A stretch of 37,763 nt of DNA from Ruminococcus sp. (lineage in GTDB: Bacteria > Bacillota > Clostridia > Oscillospirales > Ruminococcaceae): NCBI GenBank assembly GCA_017649325.1, contig JAGCHA010000113.1:1-37763 (forward strand). The letters are read 5' to 3'. Under the pieces are notes generated by a model. That model did no database searches, was not told the DNA's origin, and saw only the letters and a list, made by a program, of their open reading frames with translations. Made by a program: the position numbers and the translations under genes. Positions 1-7,401 of this stretch are shown piece by piece. Numbering within the stretch: position 1 is the first letter of the stretch; every line of letters begins with the position of its first letter.

Positions 1-24
1 TAACACATTAGAGAAGGGACGATT

Positions 25-2136
25 ATGGAAAATAAAGAAAAAGACACAGAAAAAACATCGGGTACGTCCGAGAAAAAGTCGGACAAGCCCAAAAAAGAGT
101 CGGACGGCGGAAAAAAGTCCGCTAAGCCGGGAAACGCCAAGGGCGGCTCTCACAACGGCAAGAAGCCCGAGAACTCTCAAAACAGCAATGGCAGCGCTGC
201 TGCAGAAAAAAAGCATACCGCTCCCAAGTCCGATAAGAGCGCGGATACGGAGAAAAAAGCGGCTCACTCCGAGACCGCAAAGGCTGATACAGCTTCCGAA
301 AAGTCCGCAGAGCCCGCTAAGAAAAAGAAGAAGCGCTTCACGAAAAAGCGCGAGTTCGCGATATTCGCTCTCAGCATAGCACTCGCTTTCACGTTCTGCT
401 TCTTCGTTCCCGCAGATACTTTCATTGCCAATCAGAACGAATTCGTGGTATGTGCGCCGCGTGTACTCCTGCCGCTCCTCGGGATCGCGCTCGGAGTTTC
501 CGCCGCACTGATACTCATACTCAACGCATGTCTCGCCATAAATATCAAGCTCTGGAAGATAGTTGAGTGCCTGTTCGGCGGCGTGCTCATCGCAGGCTAC
601 TGGCAGGTGATGTTCGCAAACGGCAAAATGGTGCAGATAACAGGCGACCCTACTGCATATTCAGAGCGAAGCTCCGCCAATAACCTCAACTTCCTCATCT
701 ACCTCGCGCTGATATTCGTGCCGCTTATCGTGCTCATCATTTCGGGCGAGCTCAAAAAGGGCAAGCGCAAGCGCTATCTCTTCACGGTGCTGACTTATCT
801 CTCAGTCATCGTGTTCCTCATGCAGGGCGTAGGTCTCGTAAGCCGCGTTGCAAAGACAGGCATTCTCAAGAAGGATGACTCCGGTCTCGACAACTACCTC
901 TCTATGGAGGATACCATGAACTTCAGCAAGGACAACAATGTCGTGGTATTCCTCACAGACCGTCTCGACGCCCACTGGCTGCAGATGACTCTCGACGAGT
1001 ATCCCGAAATCGAGGACGACCTCGAGGGCTTCACCTTCTACTCCAACAACGTCGGACGCTTTACAAATACATTCCCCTCGGTCTGCAATATGCTCACCAA
1101 CTGCGAGTACAACGGTCAGGAGTGGACAGACTACTTCAAGCAGGCTTGGGCAGGCGAGACTCTTCCCCGCCGCCTCCACGACAACGGCTACAAGGTAAAT
1201 CTCCTCATCGACAGCCTTACCACCTATTCGGGCTATGATGACATCAGAGACCAGTGCGATAACCTTCACTCGTCCGTGAACTATGTTGATTTCAATTACT
1301 TCGGCTCGGGCGGTATCCTCAGGACTATGGGCAAATTCTCTCTCGGAAAGCTCTCGCCCTACCTCCTCAAGAATACCTTCCTCAAGGGTATGACCGCTGA
1401 CTTCTCGGGCAAGTTCTACACCTCCACAGGCGAGGATGTGGCAACATTCGGTGGTACAGTAGGTCCTGACACCGATATCGAATTCAAGGACTATGTCCTC
1501 ACTCACCAGATGAAGGCTGAATGCGACCAGAAGACTTTTACTTTCGTGCATCTCAACTTCGCACACGACTATAACGAAAAGCTGTACGCTTTCTTCGACC
1601 CCGATTATGAGGGTGATGGTATAAACAGAGAACAGAATATGTACGGCGGTTTCAAGCTTCTCAAGATATACCTCGACAAGATGAAGGAGGCAGGTGTTTA
1701 CGACAACTCCACCATTATCTTTATCGGCGACCACGGCAGACCGCCTGCTGAGATAGAGTACGCCGAGGAAGAAGAGTGGAAGACCATGGTGCTTGACGGC
1801 GAGATAAGAACAGCTGTCCTCATCAAGCCCGCAGGTGCTGAGCACGCTCCCCTCATCATCGACCACGACGCTGAGCTCTCAAGCGGTGAATTCCCCGCTA
1901 CTGTGCTCGAATATGCAGGCGTCGACAAGAGCGGCTTCGGCTTCAACGATTACATCGGCTTATCGTTCAATGATGTAATGGCTATGGATAACCCGCCCGC
2001 CCGTGACCTCCACGTATACTGCTGGAAGGGCATAGGCAATGTAGCTGACGTACAGAAGTACGAGGTTACAGGTGATGCCTCCGACTTCGACAACTGGAAG
2101 ATAGTCGAGCGCTTCGGTCAGCCCGCTGATAAATAA
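25..2136 (+). CDS. LtaS-like membrane protein with extracellular sulfatase-fold domain
   Basis: A 703-residue integral membrane protein of the alkaline phosphatase/sulfatase superfamily, in the arrangement of lipoteichoic acid synthases and phosphoglycerol or phosphoethanolamine transferases. Residues 1-108 are a low-complexity Lys/Ser/Glu cytoplasmic tail. About five membrane helices follow (roughly 110-130, 146-171, 178-198, 220-240, 250-272). The outer catalytic domain starts near 303, with a metal-site-like LTDRLD (D312), a candidate Thr nucleophile in FTNTFPS (347-349), and a second metal motif IGDHGRP (D569, H570). The start follows AGAAGGGAC. The likely role is transfer of a phospho-group to a surface polymer or lipid; the substrate cannot be read. 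The long charged N-terminal tail is unusual for LtaS. The promoter lies outside the window. Confidence 0.75.
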   Translation: MENKEKDTEKTSGTSEKKSDKPKKESDGGKKSAKPGNAKGGSHNGKKPENSQNSNGSAAAEKKHTAPKSDKSADTEKKAAHSETAKADTASEKSAEPAKKKKKRFTKKREFAIFALSIALAFTFCFFVPADTFIANQNEFVVCAPRVLLPLLGIALGVSAALILILNACLAINIKLWKIVECLFGGVLIAGYWQVMFANGKMVQITGDPTAYSERSSANNLNFLIYLALIFVPLIVLIISGELKKGKRKRYLFTVLTYLSVIVFLMQGVGLVSRVAKTGILKKDDSGLDNYLSMEDTMNFSKDNNVVVFLTDRLDAHWLQMTLDEYPEIEDDLEGFTFYSNNVGRFTNTFPSVCNMLTNCEYNGQEWTDYFKQAWAGETLPRRLHDNGYKVNLLIDSLTTYSGYDDIRDQCDNLHSSVNYVDFNYFGSGGILRTMGKFSLGKLSPYLLKNTFLKGMTADFSGKFYTSTGEDVATFGGTVGPDTDIEFKDYVLTHQMKAECDQKTFTFVHLNFAHDYNEKLYAFFDPDYEGDGINREQNMYGGFKLLKIYLDKMKEAGVYDNSTIIFIGDHGRPPAEIEYAEEEEWKTMVLDGEIRTAVLIKPAGAEHAPLIIDHDAELSSGEFPATVLEYAGVDKSGFGFNDYIGLSFNDVMAMDNPPARDLHVYCWKGIGNVADVQKYEVTGDASDFDNWKIVERFGQPADK

Positions 2137-2152
2137 TGTACCGAACTAAAAG

Positions 2153-2186
2153 AGGAGGACGCTTTAAAAAGCGTCCTCCTTCGTTT
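2153..2186. terminator. Bidirectional Rho-independent terminator
   Basis: A 13-bp inverted repeat (2153-2165 with 2168-2180) is followed by CGTTTT on the plus strand. On the minus strand it is followed by CTTTTAG. It sits between two convergent genes and can serve both. Confidence 0.85.
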
Positions 2187-2203
2187 TATGCCTTGTAATA
2201 CTG

Positions 2204-2695
2204 CTATATAAGCTCGTTTTTCTGCTCAAACATGAGCACGGGGAAGCCCTCGTAATAGGGCTTGACTATCTCGGGGTGGAGGTCTGCGTAGGCGAATATC
2301 TCGTCTGCGAGCCCTTTTTTCAGGAAGCCAACGAGCTCCGAGAGCGGGCGGTCAAACATCTCCTCGCAGTTGGAAGCTATGACAATTGCACGCCGACCGC
2401 CGACGAACATTATCCTGTACGGCCATATGCGGCAGTCGAAGGGCTTATCGTCGCCGAGCATACAGCCCGTCTCGGTGAGTGCGGGACAGGTAAAAAGCCC
2501 GTTCTCGTCGAATTCGGTAACTCTGAGGATGAAGCCTCCGTCCTTGCTGACAAAGGGGGTATCGGGCTTGACAGCGCGTATACGGCCGCACTGCTCCTCA
2601 GTAAAAACGGGGGTCTCCCACGCGTCGTACCTGTCGAAAACGCAGCAGAGCCTGCATTTTGCGCAGCATTTGGGGTCAAGAATCTTTTTCAGCAT
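2204..2695 (-). CDS. YkgJ-family cysteine-cluster protein
   Basis: A 163-residue cytoplasmic protein of the YkgJ-type (UPF0153) zinc- or iron-chelating family. An N-terminal cluster, CCAKCRLCC, is followed by the distal cysteines typical of the family: CPALTETGCML and a late FDCRIWPYR. The metal and function are not established from sequence. The ATG at 2695 is preferred because GGAGG lies 8 bases upstream; an ATG at 2701 is only 2 bases from that site. The gene overlaps the 3' end of the glycosyltransferase gene by 20 bases, so the two are probably translationally coupled and share the promoter at 3737-3765. Confidence 0.75.
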   Translation of the reverse strand: MLKKILDPKCCAKCRLCCVFDRYDAWETPVFTEEQCGRIRAVKPDTPFVSKDGGFILRVTEFDENGLFTCPALTETGCMLGDDKPFDCRIWPYRIMFVGGRRAIVIASNCEEMFDRPLSELVGFLKKGLADEIFAYADLHPEIVKPYYEGFPVLMFEQKNELI

Positions 2696-3653
2696 CGTCA
2701 TTGCCTCCGTCGTTGATAAATTCCGCGACTATATAGCGCGGGCGCTGTTTGACCTCGGCATAAATCTTGCCGATGTACTCGCCGATGATACCGAGGGCGA
2801 GGATCTGAATGCCGCCGATGAGCCAGATAGAGCACATGGTACTCGACCACCCGAGCTCGGAATGCCCGAGTATCTTCACGACGAACGCCCAGATGATGGC
2901 GCAGGCGCTTATCGCGGACATGATGAAGCCTACCGCAGTTATGAGCTTTAAGGGCTTTGTGCTGAACGAGGTTATGCCGTTGACGGCGAATGAGAGCATT
3001 TTCCCGAGCGGGTACTTGCTCTTGCCCGCGAAGCGCTCGTGGCGCTCGTAGTAGACATTGCAGCTCTTGAAGCCGATGAGCGGGACGAGTCCGCGCAGGA
3101 AGAGGTTGACCTCGCGAAACTCCGCGAGCTCATGCAGTACACGGGCGCTCATGAGGCGGAAATCGGCGTGGTCGTAGACGACGTCCGCGCCCATAGCCTT
3201 CATGAAGCGGTAGAAGCTCCGCGCGGTGAAGCGTTTGAAGAAGGTGTCGGTCTTACGGGTGCTTCTCACGCCGTACACGACCTGATTGCCCTCGTAATAT
3301 TTCGTGAGCATCTCGTCTATCGCGTTGATATCGTCCTGCAGGTCGGCATCCATGGTTATGGACACATCGCAGATGTCCCTGACGGACATAAGCCCCGCGA
3401 GCACGGCGTTCTGATGACCGCTGTTGTGGGCGAGGTCGATGCCCGAGAACATCGGGTCAGAGGCGTGGAGCTCCTGTATGATGTCCCACGTCCTGTCCCG
3501 CGAGCCGTCGTTGACGAATACGACTCTGCTGTCGCGGGAGATAAGCCCCGCGCCGATGAGAGAGGCGTACTTCTCACGGAGCCGCTTAGCGGTCTCGGGC
3601 AGGACTTCCTCCTCGTTGTAGCACGGGACGATCATATATAGTTTGTCAGCCAT
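2676..3653 (-). CDS. GT2 polyprenyl-phosphate glycosyltransferase, GtrB/DPM1-like
   Basis: A 325-residue family 2 glycosyltransferase of the dolichol/undecaprenyl-phosphate sugar transferase type. The GT-A domain carries VPCYNEEE (9-16), VNDGSRD (48-53), the metal-binding DAD with LQD (102-107), and a stretch matching the acceptor-site NxGHQNAVLAGL of this group. Two C-terminal membrane helices (about 236-261 and 271-294) are typical of GtrB/ArnC/YkoT proteins. The likely reaction is transfer of a hexose from a nucleotide sugar to undecaprenyl phosphate at the inner membrane face, supplying a lipid-linked sugar for surface polymer decoration. ATG has GAGG 7 bases upstream. It is the first gene of a two-gene minus-strand unit. 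Confidence 0.85.
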   Translation of the reverse strand: MADKLYMIVPCYNEEEVLPETAKRLREKYASLIGAGLISRDSRVVFVNDGSRDRTWDIIQELHASDPMFSGIDLAHNSGHQNAVLAGLMSVRDICDVSITMDADLQDDINAIDEMLTKYYEGNQVVYGVRSTRKTDTFFKRFTARSFYRFMKAMGADVVYDHADFRLMSARVLHELAEFREVNLFLRGLVPLIGFKSCNVYYERHERFAGKSKYPLGKMLSFAVNGITSFSTKPLKLITAVGFIMSAISACAIIWAFVVKILGHSELGWSSTMCSIWLIGGIQILALGIIGEYIGKIYAEVKQRPRYIVAEFINDGGNDDAEKDS

Positions 3654-3694
3654 AAGTTTTCCTCATTTCAGGATATAATGCAAGGGTAACGATC

Positions 3695-3709
3695 GCGGGA
3701 AAAGCCCGC
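3695..3709 (-). other. Hairpin in the GT2 mRNA leader
   Basis: GCGGG (3695-3699) pairs with CCCGC (3705-3709). An outer GCAAGG/CCTTGC pairing can enclose it with a bulge. It lies in the roughly 75-base leader of the minus-strand transcript, with no T-tract, so it is probably not a terminator. Confidence 0.4.
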
Positions 3710-3736
3710 CTTGCCAATTTCAGGTATCTCCCAATA

Positions 3737-3765
3737 ATTCTACCACTTTGCAGCGTTTAAGTCAA
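3737..3765 (-). promoter_or_regulatory. Promoter of the GT2/YkgJ unit
   Basis: On the minus strand, TTGACT (3765-3760) is followed by 17 bases and TAGAAT (3742-3737). GTGG lies directly upstream of the -10 box, giving an extended -10 (TGG). Confidence 0.8.
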
Positions 3766-3769
3766 GCAC

Positions 3770-3798
3770 TTGACAAGCGGCGGGATATGGGGTAAAAT
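3770..3798 (+). promoter_or_regulatory. Promoter of the CPBP protease gene
   Basis: TTGACA (3770-3775), 17-base spacer, TAAAAT (3793-3798). Only 4 bases separate its -35 box from the -35 box of the divergent minus-strand promoter. Confidence 0.8.
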
Positions 3799-3829
3799 TG
3801 AGATATACTTTTTATCAAGGAGGCTTCCT

Positions 3830-4798
3830 ATGCCCGAGCTGAGACCAAAAATGTTCAAGGAATCGGAAAAGTCGTCGGTATCCGATAACCTTATAGTAAA
3901 TATTATTTCATTTCTGCTGATAATGACGCTGATACTCGTCGCGGAATCAATTATACCGTGGATAATGGCACGCGACGCGATATATGCCCGCCTTGGTGAG
4001 CTGCAAGATTCAGGCGCGGAGATGACATTCTCGGCTATCCGTGACGCGACAGTGACTGTCTCAATGGAGAACAAGACCTTCATTGTTATGCTGTTCTGCA
4101 CGATATTCGGCACACTCATCTCGATGTTCTACTGTCGGTTCGGAGAGGCAAGGCCGCTCCGTTCAATGGGCATAGTGAAGCACAAGGCTGGATTGCACTA
4201 CTTGCAGGGCGTGCTGGTCGGAGCAGCGCTGATGACCGCGATAGCGCTGGGCTCGGTAGTCTGCCGCGCGTGCAGCATCACCGTCTGCAAGAACGTGAAT
4301 TTCGGACTGATACTGCTCATGCTGGTCGGATTCTTGATACAGGGTATGAGCGAGGAGTTCATCTTCCGCGGCTTCCTGATGAACACGCTTGGCGGACGTC
4401 ATCATCCGTTCGTGGCGATAGGCGTGAGCGCAGCCGCATTCAGTCTTGCACACGTTCTCAACCCCGGCTTCGGACCGCTGGTATTTATTAATCTTGCGAT
4501 GTTCGGTATTTTCGCGGGACTTTATATGATACTTTTTGACGATATATGGGGAGTCTGCGCGATACACTCGATATGGAACTTCTTACAGGGCAGCTTCTAC
4601 GGCATAAGCGTAAGCGGCTCGGGCATGAGCGAGTCCGTTTTCCGCACGACCGCAAACAGCAGCTCAGCCCTGCTTACAGGCGGAAAATTCGGCATTGAGG
4701 GCAGTATATTCACGACGTTAGTCCTTGCTGCTGGCATAGCCGTGCTGTGGTGGAGGCTGTCGAAAGCTCCGAAAGCCGAAGCACCCGACAGCAAATAA
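3830..4798 (+). CDS. CPBP-family intramembrane metalloprotease
   Basis: A 322-residue polytopic membrane protein of the CPBP (CAAX protease/bacteriocin-processing, Abi) family. The three family motifs are present: EEFIFR (E175, E176, R180), FSLAH (H208) and HSIWN (H246, N250), so it should be an active glutamate/histidine metal protease in the membrane. Hydrophobic segments lie near 20-45, 84-100, 125-147, 158-172, 195-208 and 215-236. The ATG at 3830 is chosen because AAGGAGG lies 6 bases upstream and the promoter at 3770-3798 would exclude the longer frame. Bacterial members act in bacteriocin self-immunity, prenyl-protein or peptide processing; the substrate here is unknown. Confidence 0.85.
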   Translation: MPELRPKMFKESEKSSVSDNLIVNIISFLLIMTLILVAESIIPWIMARDAIYARLGELQDSGAEMTFSAIRDATVTVSMENKTFIVMLFCTIFGTLISMFYCRFGEARPLRSMGIVKHKAGLHYLQGVLVGAALMTAIALGSVVCRACSITVCKNVNFGLILLMLVGFLIQGMSEEFIFRGFLMNTLGGRHHPFVAIGVSAAAFSLAHVLNPGFGPLVFINLAMFGIFAGLYMILFDDIWGVCAIHSIWNFLQGSFYGISVSGSGMSESVFRTTANSSSALLTGGKFGIEGSIFTTLVLAAGIAVLWWRLSKAPKAEAPDSK

Positions 4799-4838
4799 CG
4801 CTGCACCCATACGTCAGTATTGCGAAAAAACTATTGAA

Positions 4839-4865
4839 AAAGGGACGCACAGTGTGCGTCCCTTT
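4839..4865. terminator. Bidirectional terminator
   Basis: Stem 4839-4850 pairs with 4854-4865 across a 3-base loop. The minus strand reads out into TTTTTCAATAG, so it works best for the minus-strand YidC-TagF gene. It also sits 40 bases after the plus-strand CPBP stop. Confidence 0.8.
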
Positions 4866-4889
4866 AATGCGTTATTATCGGTATTGCCT

Positions 4890-6932
4890 TTACTTTCCTG
4901 TAAGGCGCTTGATGATATAGCGACCGCTGAGCTTGTCGCTCTTGCCGATGTTGTAAATATGCTCCTCGTACACCTTCTGTATCGACTGTGCATATTCCTC
5001 GCGTCTTGCGAGCATATCGGCGATAACGTCGTTGGTCTTTTCGAGCTCGTCGGGCTTTACTACCGCACCGACCTCAGACCTGAGCTTCTTGTTCATCGGC
5101 TCTATTCCGAGCTTGTCATACTCGTTGTTCATCACCTTCATAGGCGTATCTATGAACAGTACGGGCCGCTTGGTCACGAACGCGAACTCCCAGCAGATAT
5201 CGCTCCAGTCGGTGATGAGGATATCCGACTCCATGATCGGATTATTCGAGGAGAAGTCCGTCTGAACGGTGATATTCTTGTTGTCCTTGAACTTGTTCTT
5301 CATGGTCTCGAACTTCTCGGGCTCATGCTTGACCTGCTGCGGGTGTGGACGGAGGATTATCTCGTAATCCGTCTTGCTGAGCTCCTCGAGGAGCCCGTCT
5401 ATGCAGAGGTCGATGATATTGTCGGGCTGCCACGAGGGCGCTATCAGTATCTTCGGTATCTCGTTCGGCTTGTGCTCGGTGCTGCTGTAGGTCTTGAGCA
5501 GGTCGTCGATGAAGGGGTAGCCTGTCTCTACGAGGCGCTTCTTGGGAGTCTTGTACAGGTCCTCCGAGGCGCGTATCTCCTCAAACTGGTCTTTCCCGGG
5601 AACAAGTATCGTATCGAACCAGTCGAGCGCGCCCTTTCTGTAGAGGACTATACTTCCCGGACCGTGGCACGCGTATACGTACTCGACGTCCTTCTTTACG
5701 CGGGAGCGCTTGATGTGGTACTTCTCGAGGTCGGGCATGGTCATTACCACCATGTCGCATTCGAGCTTCATGAACAGCGGCACAAGGCGTCTGTCCGAGC
5801 CGATGTAGTAGGGGTGTATCTGCGGACGGGTATCCTCGAATATCTTGTCATTCGGGTCGCTCGTCACGTAGTGGATGTCGAGGTCGGAGTGCTCGCAGAT
5901 GTAGTCGATAGTGCCCTTGAAGTATTTGTAGAAGCCGTTCGACTCGGAGTAGAACATCAGCTTCATATTCTCAACTGCGAAGAACTTCTTATAGTCCTCC
6001 TTCTCGCGGGCATTGTACTTCTTATGCTGCTTTTCCTTTTCTATGCGCTGCTCGTTCATCTTCTTGAGGTACTCGTAGTCGATGTACTTCTTGGGCGGCA
6101 TACAGATGTTATAGAGATACATGAACGGTATCGCGAACAGGTTGCCGAATATCCAGTAAAGTCCCACACCTGCGGGTACGAGGAATGCGAAGTAAGTCGA
6201 GAACGCTATCATGAACAGCGTAGTCAGTATCTTGTTGAGGCTGCCCTGTGACACCTGAAGAACGTTTATCTTGTTCTGTATCACGCACATGAGCCATGCG
6301 CTGAATCCCGAGAAGAACGGTATCAGCAGCAGTATATAGTCGTGCTTGAAGGAAGGCGTCTTGCTCAGGTCTATGCCGAAGAACATCATGTTGAGTTCCT
6401 TTATCTGCTCAGCAGGAGCGAGCAGCATATCGGGGAGGGCATGACCGTCGGGGATGAGCGCACCCTTTATCAGGCTGACTATCTCGAGCTGGTAGGAGTT
6501 CTCCGCGAGCTTTGAGGCGTCCGCGAATGTGGCGAGCCAGTCCTTGAAATTGCCGATAACGCCGGCGTCAAACTGGAGTATGAACGTCAGCGGATGGTAC
6601 ATTACGTATACCAGTCCGAGTACGAGCGGTATCTGTATGAGCAGCGGCACCGAGCTCAGCAGCGGGTGGTAGTGGTACTTCTTGTACAGCTTGAGCTGCT
6701 CCTCGCCGAGCTTGTCCTTGTCGTCGATGTATTTTATCTTGAGGGCGTTCTCCTCTGGCATCAGGCGAACCATATTTATCGAGTTCTTCTGCGTCACCAT
6801 ATTCAGCGGGAACAGCAGCACCTTCGTCAGGAACGTGAAGATGATGATGCTGAGTCCGTAGTCGCCGACTATGTTGAATATGAACGTCATCGCCTTGCCG
6901 AGGATATTGCCTAAAAAGCTTATTACAACCAT
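4890..6932 (-). CDS. YidC/Oxa1 insertase fused to TagF-type glycerophosphotransferase
   Basis: A 680-residue fusion. Residues 1-280 read as a YidC/Oxa1/SpoIIIJ-type insertase core: the first helix runs into FLTKVLLFPLNMVTQ, then comes the cytoplasmic helical hairpin with a KYHYHPL segment, then further helices near 96-118, 199-218, 238-254 and 256-276. A basic, charged linker (281-320) follows. Residues 321-680 match CDP-glycerol:poly(glycerophosphate) glycerophosphotransferases (TagB/TagF): YACHGPGS (H423), APSWQPD, ILRPHP (H530) and ITDWSD (574-578). The position of the groove arginine of SpoIIIJ is a lysine (K37). It lies 15 bases behind the small membrane protein gene, sharing one promoter. 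GAGG precedes the ATG by 9 bases. It may couple polymer synthesis to membrane insertion or anchor a synthase; the role is inferred. Confidence 0.85.
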   Translation of the reverse strand: MVVISFLGNILGKAMTFIFNIVGDYGLSIIIFTFLTKVLLFPLNMVTQKNSINMVRLMPEENALKIKYIDDKDKLGEEQLKLYKKYHYHPLLSSVPLLIQIPLVLGLVYVMYHPLTFILQFDAGVIGNFKDWLATFADASKLAENSYQLEIVSLIKGALIPDGHALPDMLLAPAEQIKELNMMFFGIDLSKTPSFKHDYILLLIPFFSGFSAWLMCVIQNKINVLQVSQGSLNKILTTLFMIAFSTYFAFLVPAGVGLYWIFGNLFAIPFMYLYNICMPPKKYIDYEYLKKMNEQRIEKEKQHKKYNAREKEDYKKFFAVENMKLMFYSESNGFYKYFKGTIDYICEHSDLDIHYVTSDPNDKIFEDTRPQIHPYYIGSDRRLVPLFMKLECDMVVMTMPDLEKYHIKRSRVKKDVEYVYACHGPGSIVLYRKGALDWFDTILVPGKDQFEEIRASEDLYKTPKKRLVETGYPFIDDLLKTYSSTEHKPNEIPKILIAPSWQPDNIIDLCIDGLLEELSKTDYEIILRPHPQQVKHEPEKFETMKNKFKDNKNITVQTDFSSNNPIMESDILITDWSDICWEFAFVTKRPVLFIDTPMKVMNNEYDKLGIEPMNKKLRSEVGAVVKPDELEKTNDVIADMLARREEYAQSIQKVYEEHIYNIGKSDKLSGRYIIKRLTGK

Positions 6933-6947
6933 CAGTGCTCCTCTGTA

Positions 6948-7217
6948 TTACTCGTCGTCCTCATCGTCGAGGAGGTCGTCTGCGGTGATGACGTCCTTGC
7001 CGTCGTCTGCGCCCTTCATTTCAGCTGCGGGAGCGTTGTCATCGGGCTTCTTTTTCTTTACGGCGTTCTTCATCTTTCTCCAGTAGATACCGAGAACGGT
7101 TCCGACTGTGATGACTACGCCCGCTACTATCTGTATTATGAGCGTTGTGGAGCTGGGGTCGAGGTATGCAAGCTTTGCTGCCGCTGATACTGCGGACATC
7201 ATTATAATACTTTCCAT
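6948..7217 (-). CDS. Small single-pass membrane protein with acidic tail
   Basis: An 89-residue protein of no family I recognise. Residues 1-23 are a short, probably extracellular segment; 24-45 form one membrane helix; a basic patch (WRKMKNAVKKKK, 46-57) fixes the C-terminus inside; the tail is strongly acidic and ends in LLDDEDDE. The ATG follows GGAG by 7 bases. It is first in a transcript with the YidC-TagF fusion, so it may be a small partner or regulator of that protein. The acidic tail could contact the fusion's basic linker (281-320); this is inference. Confidence 0.75.
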   Translation of the reverse strand: MESIIMMSAVSAAAKLAYLDPSSTTLIIQIVAGVVITVGTVLGIYWRKMKNAVKKKKPDDNAPAAEMKGADDGKDVITADDLLDDEDDE

Positions 7218-7243
7218 GGTTTCTCCTTCTTATACTTTTGTTA

Positions 7244-7261
7244 TTGTCAAAAAACTGACAA
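7244..7261 (-). other. Hairpin at the extreme 5' end of the yidC-tagF mRNA
   Basis: TTGTCA (7244-7249) and TGACAA (7256-7261) form a 6-bp stem with a 6-base loop. It begins within a few bases of the predicted start site (about 7260), where it could stabilise the mRNA or affect promoter escape. Confidence 0.5.
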
Positions 7262-7266
7262 CTTAT

Positions 7267-7295
7267 ATTATACCACTATTAATAAAATATGTCAA
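7267..7295 (-). promoter_or_regulatory. Consensus promoter of the small protein/YidC-TagF operon
   Basis: On the minus strand, TTGACA (7295-7290), 17-base spacer and TATAAT (7272-7267), with GTGG before the -10. This is a full consensus match. Confidence 0.9.
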
Positions 7296-7354
7296 TCTGA
7301 ATTTTTGCCCTAAATATCCTTTTTTATACGGGTGATTATGTGGAAATCGCGACA

Positions 7355-7393
7355 CAAAAAACGCCGACTCCCGCACTTGTTCGGAAGTCAGCG
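7355..7393 (-). terminator. Terminator of the VanY-like gene
   Basis: On the minus strand a 12-bp stem (7393-7382 with 7373-7362, two G-T pairs) is followed by TTTTTT. It starts 9 bases after the stop codon. Confidence 0.85.
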
Positions 7394-7401
7394 ATATTGG
7401 A

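Noticed and set aside
4854..6251. A plus-strand open frame of 465 codons opposite the YidC-TagF fusion
   Set aside because: Its start overlaps the terminator and the protein has no recognisable motif. The minus frame has clear domain signatures.
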